Shown here one piece after another: positions 1 through 5,121 of a stretch of 5,121 nucleotides of DNA. Source of the DNA: Firmicutes bacterium UBA1535 (GTDB taxonomy: Bacteria; Bacillota; Clostridia; Tissierellales; Sedimentibacteraceae); NCBI GenBank assembly GCA_002323775.1, contig DCPV01000189.1:1-5121 (forward strand), written 5' to 3'. Position 1 is the first letter of the stretch; each line of letters begins with the position of its first letter. The position numbers were made by a program, and so were the translations under genes. The notes beneath the pieces are model-generated. The model ran no database searches. It was given only the letters and a program-made list of their open reading frames with translations, and was not told the origin of the DNA.

Positions 1-318
1 TTGTCCTCACATTTTGATATCATAGTATCAAACCCGCCATATATAGAAAGCAAAGAGATAGATAAACTGCAAATAGAAGTTGCAAAGTATGAACCTCGCT
101 TGGCACTGGATGGTGGAGATAGTGGGCTTTTATATTATGAAAAAATAAAAGAAATAACTGGGGATTTAATCTGTGAAAATGGCATTTTATCGGTTGAAAT
201 CGGTCATAATCAAGCACAATCAGTATCATCATTATTTAGAGAAATAAAATCAGTTAAAAATATAGAGGTTGATAAAGATTTATATGGCAATAATAGAGTA
301 GTTACAGTATATTTTTAA
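1..318 (+). CDS. prmC: Peptide chain release factor N5-glutamine methyltransferase PrmC (HemK), C-terminal part only
   Basis: PrmC methylates the glutamine of the GGQ motif in release factors RF1 and RF2, using S-adenosylmethionine, in the cytoplasm. The visible 105 residues open with FDIIVSNPPYI. Its NPPY motif (residues 11-14) is the signature of N5-glutamine and N6-adenine methyltransferases, where it binds the target amide. The following EVAKYEPRLALDGGDSGL stretch and the DLYGNNRVV end (about residues 93-101) are typical of the PrmC C-terminus. Full-length family members have about 280 residues, so the N-terminal substrate-binding domain and the SAM-binding glycine motif lie left of the window. 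The TTG at position 1 is therefore most likely an internal leucine codon and not a start. The stop is TAA at 316-318. PrmC commonly follows prfA in Firmicutes; that neighbour is not visible here. Identity is secure; the 5' end is not in view. Confidence 0.93.
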   Translation: MSSHFDIIVSNPPYIESKEIDKLQIEVAKYEPRLALDGGDSGLLYYEKIKEITGDLICENGILSVEIGHNQAQSVSSLFREIKSVKNIEVDKDLYGNNRVVTVYF

Positions 319-345
319 TAGCAATTTTTGTAATAAAAAAATAAT

Positions 346-374
346 TTGAAATTATTATAATTTTTGTGTATAAT
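346..374 (+). promoter_or_regulatory. Predicted sigma-A-type promoter of mreB
   Basis: TTGAAA (346-351) and a perfect TATAAT (369-374) are separated by 17 bp, the optimal spacing for the housekeeping sigma factor. Transcription would start near 381, leaving a leader of about 60 nt before the mreB ATG at 444. A second, weaker pair lies downstream: TTGATT (391-396) and TATATA (414-419), also 17 bp apart. It could be a second start site or a chance match in AT-rich DNA. No clear terminator for prmC precedes the promoter, so read-through from prmC is also possible. Confidence 0.7.
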
Positions 375-429
375 ATTATAGTTAATATTATTGATTAGTT
401 AATTAAAAAAATTTATATAGAAAAAACAT

Positions 430-434
430 GGAGG
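430..434 (+). promoter_or_regulatory. Ribosome binding site of mreB
   Basis: GGAGG lies 9 nt before the ATG at 444. It is a strong Shine-Dalgarno core and fixes the start, which also gives the expected MreB N-terminus directly before the first phosphate-binding loop. Confidence 0.85.
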
Positions 435-443
435 AAAAAAACA

Positions 444-1475
444 ATGGGCTTAAGAGCGGATATAGGTATAGACCTTGGAACAGCAAGCGTACTGGTTTAT
501 ATTAGAGGAAAAGGAATTATTATGCAAGAGCCTTCGGTTGTGGCTATAGACAAGAACACAAACAAGATTTTAGAGGTTGGAGAAGAAGCAAGAAAAATGC
601 TTGGAAGAACACCAGGCAATATTGTTGCTATAAGACCATTAAGAGATGGTGTAATTTCTGACTTTGACATAACTGAAAAAATGCTTAAGTATTTTATCAA
701 AAAGGCTACGGGAGCATCACTATTAAAACCAAGAGTTATCGTTTGTGTGCCAAGTGGTGTTACAGAGGTTGAAAAAAGAGCGGTTTTAGAGGCAAGCAAC
801 AATGCCGGAGCTAAGAAAACATATTTGATTGAGGAGCCAGTTGCAGCAGCGATTGGTGCAGGTATTGATATATCAAAACCTACAGGCAACATGATAATTG
901 ACGTGGGTGGAGGAACTACTGATATAGCTGTTATTTCATTGGGCGGAATTGTTGTTAGCAAGTCAATTAAAATAGCTGGTGATAAATGTGATGAGGCTAT
1001 AGTTAGATATGTACGCAAAAAGTACAATGTTATGATTGGTTCAAGAAGTGCAGAGGATTTAAAAATTAGTATTGGTACTGCATTCCCTGTTGAAGAAGAA
1101 AAGTTTATGGAAGTAAGAGGAAGAAACTTAGTTACCGGACTTCCAAAAAATATAATGATATCATCAACAGATATGTTAGAAGCTCTTGAAGAAACTGTTA
1201 CAGCCATAGCAGATGCAGTTCATTCTGTATTTGAAAAAACTCCTCCTGAGTTAGCATCTGATATAAGTGAAAGAGGAATAGTTATGACAGGCGGAGGCGC
1301 TTTGATAGGCGGATTAGATAAGCTTATAGCTAAACGTACAGGAGTTTCAACAGTTATAGCTGATGAGGCTATTTCGTGTGTTGCTAAGGGTACTGGAAAA
1401 TCATTAGAGCATTTGGATACTTTAAGCGATACATTGTTGACTGATGATATTAAAAAGGACTACAGACAGTCATAA
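444..1475 (+). CDS. mreB: Rod shape-determining protein, MreB/Mbl family (bacterial actin)
   Basis: This cytoplasmic actin homologue forms membrane-bound ATP-dependent filaments that guide the peptidoglycan elongation machinery. The 343 residues match the usual length of 330-345. The actin-fold nucleotide motifs are all present: phosphate-1 loop DIGIDLGTAS (6-15), connect-1 with LIEEPVAAAIGAG (128-140), phosphate-2 DVGGGTTD (153-160) and the adenosine loop GIVMTGGGALIGGLD (278-292). The conserved GRTPGNIVAIRPL (54-66) and KTPPELASDI (265-274) segments confirm the family. The sequence mixes features of MreB and Mbl paralogues: the GKGI-EPSVVAIDKN opening and SIKIAGDK resemble Mbl, while the MEVRGRNLVTGLP region resembles MreB. 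The paralogue is therefore unsettled. A short divergent tail (about 325-343) ends in DDIKKDYRQS. mreC and mreD are not adjacent; prmC lies upstream and a phosphohexomutase downstream. It has its own promoter and a strong ribosome binding site. Confidence 0.95.
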   Translation: MGLRADIGIDLGTASVLVYIRGKGIIMQEPSVVAIDKNTNKILEVGEEARKMLGRTPGNIVAIRPLRDGVISDFDITEKMLKYFIKKATGASLLKPRVIVCVPSGVTEVEKRAVLEASNNAGAKKTYLIEEPVAAAIGAGIDISKPTGNMIIDVGGGTTDIAVISLGGIVVSKSIKIAGDKCDEAIVRYVRKKYNVMIGSRSAEDLKISIGTAFPVEEEKFMEVRGRNLVTGLPKNIMISSTDMLEALEETVTAIADAVHSVFEKTPPELASDISERGIVMTGGGALIGGLDKLIAKRTGVSTVIADEAISCVAKGTGKSLEHLDTLSDTLLTDDIKKDYRQS

Positions 1476-1537
1476 TAACATAATAGGTACGAATTGTACA
1501 AATAATATAAATTATAATTAGCTTTGCATATTAAAAA

Positions 1538-1555
1538 AGCGAGACAAGTTTCGCT
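1538..1555 (-). terminator. Hairpin between mreB and the phosphohexomutase gene, with its T-tract on the minus strand
   Basis: AGCGAGAC (1538-1545), a two-base gap and GTTTCGCT (1548-1555) pair into a stem of about 7 bp including one wobble, with an effective 4-nt loop. It is one of the GC-richer patches in an otherwise A/T spacer. Six A residues lie at 1533-1538, so read on the minus strand the stem runs into TTTTTT, the layout of an intrinsic terminator. On the + strand the stem is followed by CTATAAATTT, a poor T-tract, so termination after mreB would be weak and read-through into the next gene is plausible. No minus-strand gene is visible that would need this terminator. Confidence 0.5.
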
Positions 1556-1594
1556 CTATAAATTTAGAATTAAGTAAGTAATTATTGTTTGACT

Positions 1595-1600
1595 AAAGGA
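1595..1600 (+). promoter_or_regulatory. Ribosome binding site deciding the phosphohexomutase start
   Basis: AAAGGA sits 9 nt before ATG 1610, an ordinary Shine-Dalgarno arrangement. An in-frame TTG at 1589 would lengthen the protein by seven residues, but it has no purine-rich site upstream and would place this ribosome binding site inside the coding region. ATG 1610 is therefore preferred. Confidence 0.7.
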
Positions 1601-1609
1601 TGGATTAAG

Positions 1610-3316
1610 ATGCATTTAGAAAGATATAGATTTTGGATTGAAAATGAATTTACGGACAAGCAAACTAAAGAAGAATTAATAAGCATTGAGAGCTGTGTCG
1701 AAGAAATTGAGGATAGATTCTATAAGGATTTAGAGTTTGGAACAGGTGGTTTGAGAGGTATAATAGGAGCCGGAACTAACCGGATGAATATTTATACTGT
1801 TGCTAAGGCAAGTCAAGGACTCGCAAATCATTTGCTTAATCAGTATACAACAGATATTAGCATAGCTATAGCGTATGATTCAAGACATATGTCGAGAGAA
1901 TTTGCATTAAAGGCTGCTGATGTTTTCTCTGCCAATGGAATTAAGGTGTATATGTCTGAAATTTTAAGGTCTACGCCAGAACTTTCATTCGCAGTAAGAC
2001 AGCTTGGCTGTAAGGCAGGTATAGTAGTAACCGCAAGCCATAATCCGCCTCAATATAACGGATATAAAGTATACAACAATTACGGTGCTCAGATTTTGGA
2101 CGAAGAAGCTAACTCCATAATAGAAGAAATCTCCAAAATTGATTTCAATTGCATAAAATATTCACCAAATATTGACAAGGCTAATATAATATACATAGAT
2201 AGCTCTATAGACGATAAATATATAGAAGCTGTAAAATCATTAAGCTTAAATAAAGATTTGGAGTTTAATATAGGTATAGTTTACACGCCGCTGCATGGTA
2301 CAGGCAATATACCTGTGAGAAGGGTACTAAGAGAAATAGGGTTTGACAACGTTCATGTTGTCCCAGAACAGGAAAAGCCCGATCCGAATTTCTCTACAGT
2401 AAAGTTTCCAAATCCAGAGGATATAGAAGCCTTCACGCTTGCAATTGATTTAGCGAATAAAGTTAATGCTGATATAATATTAGCTACTGACCCCGATTGC
2501 GACAGGGTAGGTCTTGTTGTGAGAGATGAAGAAAGTGGCGAATTCGTAGCACTAAATGGTAACCAAGTAGGAGCTTTATTGCTTGATTATATATTGCAAA
2601 GTAAAAAAGAGGCTAATACATTAGCTAGTGATTTAATAATGATAAATACTGTTGTAACAAGTGATTTAGGAAAGAAGATAGCAGAGCATTATGGCGTAAA
2701 AACTTTGAAAACACTAACTGGCTTTAAATATATAGCAGATACTGTAAGAAAATATGAAGAATCTGGACAAGGTAAATTTGTATTTGGATATGAGGAGAGC
2801 TATGGTTATTTAACAGGAGATTTCGTCAGAGACAAAGACGCTGTTGTCTCATCAATGCTGATAGCAGAAATGAGTGCTTATTATAAAAAAAGAGGAAAGT
2901 CGGTACTAAGTGTATTAAATAAGCTATATGATGAATATAATTTTTATATAGAAGAAACGGTTTCGCTTACATTGGAGGGCATAAGCGGACAAAGTAAGAT
3001 AAGCAAGATAATGGAATATTTTAGAGAAAATAAACCTTCTGCAATTAGTGGAAAAGATATAAAATATCTATATGATTTTAAATTAGGTTTACTATATGAT
3101 TTTTCTACAGGAGATTTTGAAAAATTGGATTTCCCTAAGTCTAATGTTTTAAAATTCTACTTAGAAGACGAGTCATGGTTTGCCATCCGTCCTTCGGGGA
3201 CAGAGCCTAAGATGAAAATTTATTTTTCAGTGTGCGGCAAATCAGAGGAAGAAGCAAAAGAAAGCTTGAAAAATATAAAAGAAGACACCTTTTATATAAT
3301 GGATCGTATAGTCTAA
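1610..3316 (+). CDS. pgcA: Phosphoglucomutase/phosphomannomutase, alpha-D-phosphohexomutase family (PgcA type)
   Basis: This cytoplasmic enzyme interconverts hexose 6-phosphate and hexose 1-phosphate through a phosphoserine and a bound glucose 1,6-bisphosphate-type intermediate. It feeds glucose-1-P to UDP-glucose and envelope glycan synthesis. From ATG 1610 it has 568 residues, close to the roughly 580 of Bacillus PgcA. Motifs occur in family order: GTGGLRG (44-50), the phosphoserine loop TASHNP (141-146, Ser143), the metal loop DPDCDR (294-299), the sugar-specificity loop GYEESYGYL (393-401) and the phosphate-binding RPSGTEPK (527-534). All four domains and all key residues are intact. The GYEES loop suits phosphoglucomutase, but mannose phosphate use cannot be excluded from sequence. 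It lies 134 bp after mreB with no convincing promoter of its own in the gap, so co-transcription from the mreB promoter past a weak hairpin is possible. A TTG start at 1589 is the alternative. Confidence 0.93.
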   Translation: MHLERYRFWIENEFTDKQTKEELISIESCVEEIEDRFYKDLEFGTGGLRGIIGAGTNRMNIYTVAKASQGLANHLLNQYTTDISIAIAYDSRHMSREFALKAADVFSANGIKVYMSEILRSTPELSFAVRQLGCKAGIVVTASHNPPQYNGYKVYNNYGAQILDEEANSIIEEISKIDFNCIKYSPNIDKANIIYIDSSIDDKYIEAVKSLSLNKDLEFNIGIVYTPLHGTGNIPVRRVLREIGFDNVHVVPEQEKPDPNFSTVKFPNPEDIEAFTLAIDLANKVNADIILATDPDCDRVGLVVRDEESGEFVALNGNQVGALLLDYILQSKKEANTLASDLIMINTVVTSDLGKKIAEHYGVKTLKTLTGFKYIADTVRKYEESGQGKFVFGYEESYGYLTGDFVRDKDAVVSSMLIAEMSAYYKKRGKSVLSVLNKLYDEYNFYIEETVSLTLEGISGQSKISKIMEYFRENKPSAISGKDIKYLYDFKLGLLYDFSTGDFEKLDFPKSNVLKFYLEDESWFAIRPSGTEPKMKIYFSVCGKSEEEAKESLKNIKEDTFYIMDRIV

Positions 3317-3346
3317 CTTGTTTAAATTTATATATTTATATATATT

Positions 3347-3414
3347 AATCTCAAAAAAAGAGTTCGAAAACTTGTGCATAGTATTCGAGTATTAAATATT
3401 CTTTGATTGAGATT
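3347..3414 (+). repeat. Interrupted inverted repeat in the phosphohexomutase-SLT gene spacer
   Basis: AATCTCAAAAAAAG (3347-3360) pairs with CTTTGATTGAGATT (3401-3414): 12 of 14 positions are complementary, with a 2-nt internal mismatch. The 40-nt interior contains two small possible hairpins, AGTT-CGAA-AACT (3361-3372) and GAGTA/TATTC (3387-3401, which competes by one base with the outer arm). The RNA could thus form a closed branched structure starting 30 nt after the phosphohexomutase stop codon. It has no following T-tract on the + strand and resembles no riboswitch class I recognise. It may be a 3' UTR structure, an operator or coincidence in AT-rich DNA. Confidence 0.45.
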
Positions 3415-3490
3415 GATACAGATTAAATAGGATTTCTGTAATTATGAATTTTATTTAATTTGTATACAATACTAATATCATCAATAATAA

Positions 3491-3519
3491 TTCAGTCATG
3501 TTGAAGATATTGGTATAAT
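3491..3519 (+). promoter_or_regulatory. Predicted extended -10 promoter of the SLT/SLH protein gene
   Basis: TGGTATAAT (3511-3519) is a perfect extended -10 element (TGN plus TATAAT). The -35 position 17 bp upstream is TTCAGT (3491-3496), a poor match to TTGACA, as is common for extended -10 promoters. The start point would fall near 3526, giving a leader of only about 11-17 nt that begins within the purine-rich ribosome binding site. That short leader is the main reason for doubt. Confidence 0.45.
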
Positions 3520-3524
3520 TTAAA

Positions 3525-3534
3525 GAAGGGTAGG
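3525..3534 (+). promoter_or_regulatory. Ribosome binding site of the SLT/SLH protein gene
   Basis: GAAGGGTAGG precedes two in-frame ATG codons at 3537 and 3543. GAAGGG lies 6 nt before the first, and GTAGG lies 8 nt before the second. Both starts are workable and differ by two residues, which does not affect the signal peptide. Confidence 0.6.
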
Positions 3535-3536
3535 TT

Positions 3537-5057
3537 ATGAGTATGAAAATATTTACAACTGCAACCAAGAAAATTATCACATTGACATTAATTATGTTAA
3601 TACTATTCACACAAATAGGGTATGGAGTAAACTATACTCGTAAAGATTTAGAAGCCAGAATTGATAAAATAGCTTTGGAACGTGGTGTCCCAGCTGTCTT
3701 TATAAAGGCGATTGCACAAATCGAATCAGGCTTTGAGCATTTTAGATCAAATGGAAGTCCAAAGTATTCATCAAATGGAAAACATGTTGGTTTAATGCAG
3801 GTAACAAATTATAAAAATATGTTTGATGCTGAGAAATTAAAAAATGATGTAGATTATAACATCAATGCCGGCATAGATGTTTTGCTGTTAAAATGGAATG
3901 AAAGCGTAAACAATGTTGGTATTTCTAAGGTAGGAAATATGGATCCAAACATATTGGAAAACTGGTATTTTGCATTATGGGCATATAATGGCTGGGCTGC
4001 CAGCAATAACCCTAATGCTAATGCAAAGGCATATCAGGAAAAAATTTATGATATTAGTGCAAAATATTTTGAACAGGATATAAATAGAATAGATACATCA
4101 AGTTTGCCGGCATCAAGATCTTTGCCAAGCAGAGGGCTTAGTATTGCTACTCCAACAAACAAGCATCTTGCTAATTTGTTTCAATATACTAAAAATGACT
4201 TAGTCGTTATAAATACTATTTCAAATGATGCAAGTGGTACTTTAAAGGGTTTGGAGCTGTATGATACACCTTCAGGTAATGTTATTGGTACAGTCCATAA
4301 TGGACAGATGGCTCAGATTGAAGAAGGTCCTAATTTTACTGATGGATATTATTGGTATAAGATAAAAATGAATGACAGTCTTAGTGCATGGGTAAAAAGA
4401 AATTGGATAAAAAAAGTTGGAGATGTACAATTTGGGATATATCCTTTTGATGATATAGCTTATCATTGGAGTGCTAGTGCAGTTATGAATTTATATAAAA
4501 ATAACTTCATAAGCGGAAAGGATGATAAAAAGTTTTCTCCTGACCTAAATATAGCTCCACAAGAATTTTATACACTGTTTTCAAAGGTATTTAGCATAAC
4601 AAGTGAAAGTGAAGGCGAATTAAGATTTGCAAATAAAGATGATATAGCAATTTGGGCTGTTCCATATATTAGAGCATTAGATGAGGCAGGATTCCTCGAT
4701 CAATACGGAGATAATATAAACACTAGCTCGGTTATTACTAGAGGTGAGATAACTTCCATGATAGCAAATCTTGTTAAAAAGCTTGAAAAAGAAAAATTTG
4801 ATGCTGAGACAAAGTTGCTAGGGCTAGAAAGAGAATTTGATGCAAATGAATTCTTTAAGCTGTCAGAAATACAACTGACATTCAAGGATACAGAAAAACT
4901 AAGTGAATCTCAGATAAATAATATTAAAATAGTTTATTCAAAAAATATTATAAAAGGCGAGAATAACGATAGCTTTAATTATACCGGAAGTATAACAAGA
5001 GCAGCTGCAGCCTCTGTAATAAATAAACTGTATGAAAATTATAAAGCAACGAATTAA
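3537..5057 (+). CDS. Secreted SLT/lysozyme-like transglycosylase with SH3-like and three SLH domains
   Basis: This is a predicted exported peptidoglycan-cleaving enzyme (lytic transglycosylase or lysozyme-like) held on the cell wall by SLH domains. Residues 1-30 form a signal peptide: lysines at 4, 11 and 12, a hydrophobic core at about 13-27, and likely cleavage after the glycine at 30. The SLT-type domain spans about 36-178. It has the catalytic glutamate in AQIESGF (Glu63), then GLMQVT (85-90), the NINAG helix (108-112) and AYNGW (149-153), the usual order of the family. An SH3-like domain follows at about 236-293 (YDTPSGNVIGTVHNG, then WYKIK and AWVKRNWIK). Three SLH repeats lie at about 302-352, 365-416 and 448-501, with a charged helical linker at 417-447. 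Their TRAE-motif positions read APQE, TRGE and TRAA. SLH domains typically bind pyruvylated secondary wall polymers. The substrate and exact bond cleaved cannot be read from sequence. The gene appears to have its own promoter. Confidence 0.9.
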   Translation: MSMKIFTTATKKIITLTLIMLILFTQIGYGVNYTRKDLEARIDKIALERGVPAVFIKAIAQIESGFEHFRSNGSPKYSSNGKHVGLMQVTNYKNMFDAEKLKNDVDYNINAGIDVLLLKWNESVNNVGISKVGNMDPNILENWYFALWAYNGWAASNNPNANAKAYQEKIYDISAKYFEQDINRIDTSSLPASRSLPSRGLSIATPTNKHLANLFQYTKNDLVVINTISNDASGTLKGLELYDTPSGNVIGTVHNGQMAQIEEGPNFTDGYYWYKIKMNDSLSAWVKRNWIKKVGDVQFGIYPFDDIAYHWSASAVMNLYKNNFISGKDDKKFSPDLNIAPQEFYTLFSKVFSITSESEGELRFANKDDIAIWAVPYIRALDEAGFLDQYGDNINTSSVITRGEITSMIANLVKKLEKEKFDAETKLLGLEREFDANEFFKLSEIQLTFKDTEKLSESQINNIKIVYSKNIIKGENNDSFNYTGSITRAAAASVINKLYENYKATN

Positions 5058-5076
5058 ATTTAAAATGTGTGAATAA

Positions 5077-5096
5077 TCAGGTGAAAAATCATCTGA
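5077..5096 (+). other. Stem-loop after the SLT/SLH protein gene
   Basis: TCAGGTGA (5077-5084) and TCATCTGA (5089-5096) pair over 8 bp with one G-U wobble around an AAAA loop, beginning 20 nt after the stop codon. The sequence after it (CAAGAAAAAC) is A-rich, not T-rich, so it is not a standard intrinsic terminator by itself. It may stabilise the 3' end of the mRNA or act together with the next palindrome. Confidence 0.5.
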
Positions 5097-5109
5097 CAAG
5101 AAAAACAAG

Positions 5110-5121
5110 CGAAAATTTTCG
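5110..5121 (+). terminator. Palindrome at the right edge, probably the start of a truncated terminator
   Basis: CGAAAATTTTCG is a perfect 12-nt palindrome ending exactly at the window edge, preceded by AACAAG. If the next bases continue as CTTG or CTT plus T residues, the stem would extend and form an intrinsic terminator. The arm sequence (AAGCGA and TTTCG) resembles the hairpin at 1538-1555. The right half beyond 5121 is not visible, so this is a tentative call. Confidence 0.35.

Noticed and set aside
20..232. Minus-strand open frame opposite prmC
   Set aside because: It is antisense to the clear NPPY-containing PrmC frame, has no ribosome binding site that I could see and no family resemblance.
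497..1207. Long minus-strand open frame of 236 codons opposite mreB
   Set aside because: It lies wholly antisense to a gene with intact actin motifs, its translation is low-complexity Ser/Ile/Pro-rich with no recognisable domain, and it arises from the codon pattern of the real gene.
1494..1518. TTGTAC and TATAAT as a promoter for the phosphohexomutase gene
   Set aside because: The spacer is only 13 bp, too short for a sigma-A promoter, and no other -35 fits the TATAAT.
1589..1609. TTG start for the phosphohexomutase
   Set aside because: There is no Shine-Dalgarno upstream of the TTG, while ATG 1610 has AAAGGA at proper spacing.
3463..3470. TATACAAT resembling a sporulation sigma-E/K -10 element (CATACAAT)
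   Set aside because: No matching -35 element lies at the required distance and the match is expected by chance in this AT-rich spacer.
3747..3780. Direct repeat of TCAAATGGAA 24 bp apart
   Set aside because: It lies in the coding region, encodes a repeated Ser-Asn-Gly in the loop of the SLT domain, and fits ordinary protein-level constraint.
4272..4885. Two short minus-strand open frames opposite the SH3/SLH region
   Set aside because: Both overlap the coding sequence of the SLH protein, whose domains are unbroken, and their translations are Ser/Phe/Ile-rich shadows without motifs.

Overview
This 5.1-kb window is AT-rich, tightly packed chromosomal DNA with all four genes on the + strand. 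Codon use favours AGA and A/T-ending codons. Strong Shine-Dalgarno sequences, a Gram-positive-type secreted wall protein with SLH (S-layer homology) domains, and an actin-like MreB/Mbl all point to a low-GC Firmicute, most likely of the Clostridia/Tissierellia kind. That placement is inferred from gene content and composition; no species can be named from the sequence alone.

Layout: (1) positions 1-318 hold the 3' end of prmC, the release-factor glutamine methyltransferase, cut by the left edge. (2) A 125-bp spacer holds a good sigma-A-type promoter and a strong ribosome binding site for (3) a complete mreB/mbl-family cell-shape gene (444-1475). (4) A 134-bp spacer contains a GC-richer hairpin whose T-tract lies on the minus strand. 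(5) Next is a complete alpha-D-phosphohexomutase of the phosphoglucomutase/phosphomannomutase PgcA type, best started at ATG 1610 (to 3316). (6) A 220-bp spacer carries an interrupted inverted repeat, helically spaced GATT repeats and an extended -10 promoter. (7) Then comes a complete secreted modular wall enzyme (3537-5057): signal peptide, SLT/lysozyme-like transglycosylase domain, SH3-like domain and three SLH domains. (8) The last 64 bp hold a hairpin and a palindrome cut by the right edge, probably part of a terminator.

The last three genes share a cell-envelope theme. MreB organises wall synthesis along the cell cylinder. The phosphohexomutase interconverts glucose-6-P and glucose-1-P, a precursor for UDP-glucose and wall glycans. 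The SLH/SLT protein is predicted to anchor on a secondary wall polymer and cleave peptidoglycan. This link is an inference from family functions and adjacency; the genes appear to have at least two separate promoters and need not form one operon. No mobile element, CRISPR array, rRNA, tRNA or recognisable riboswitch was seen. I found no convincing previously undescribed system; the items most worth a second look are the structured intergenic regions and the domain architecture and variant SLH motifs of the last gene.
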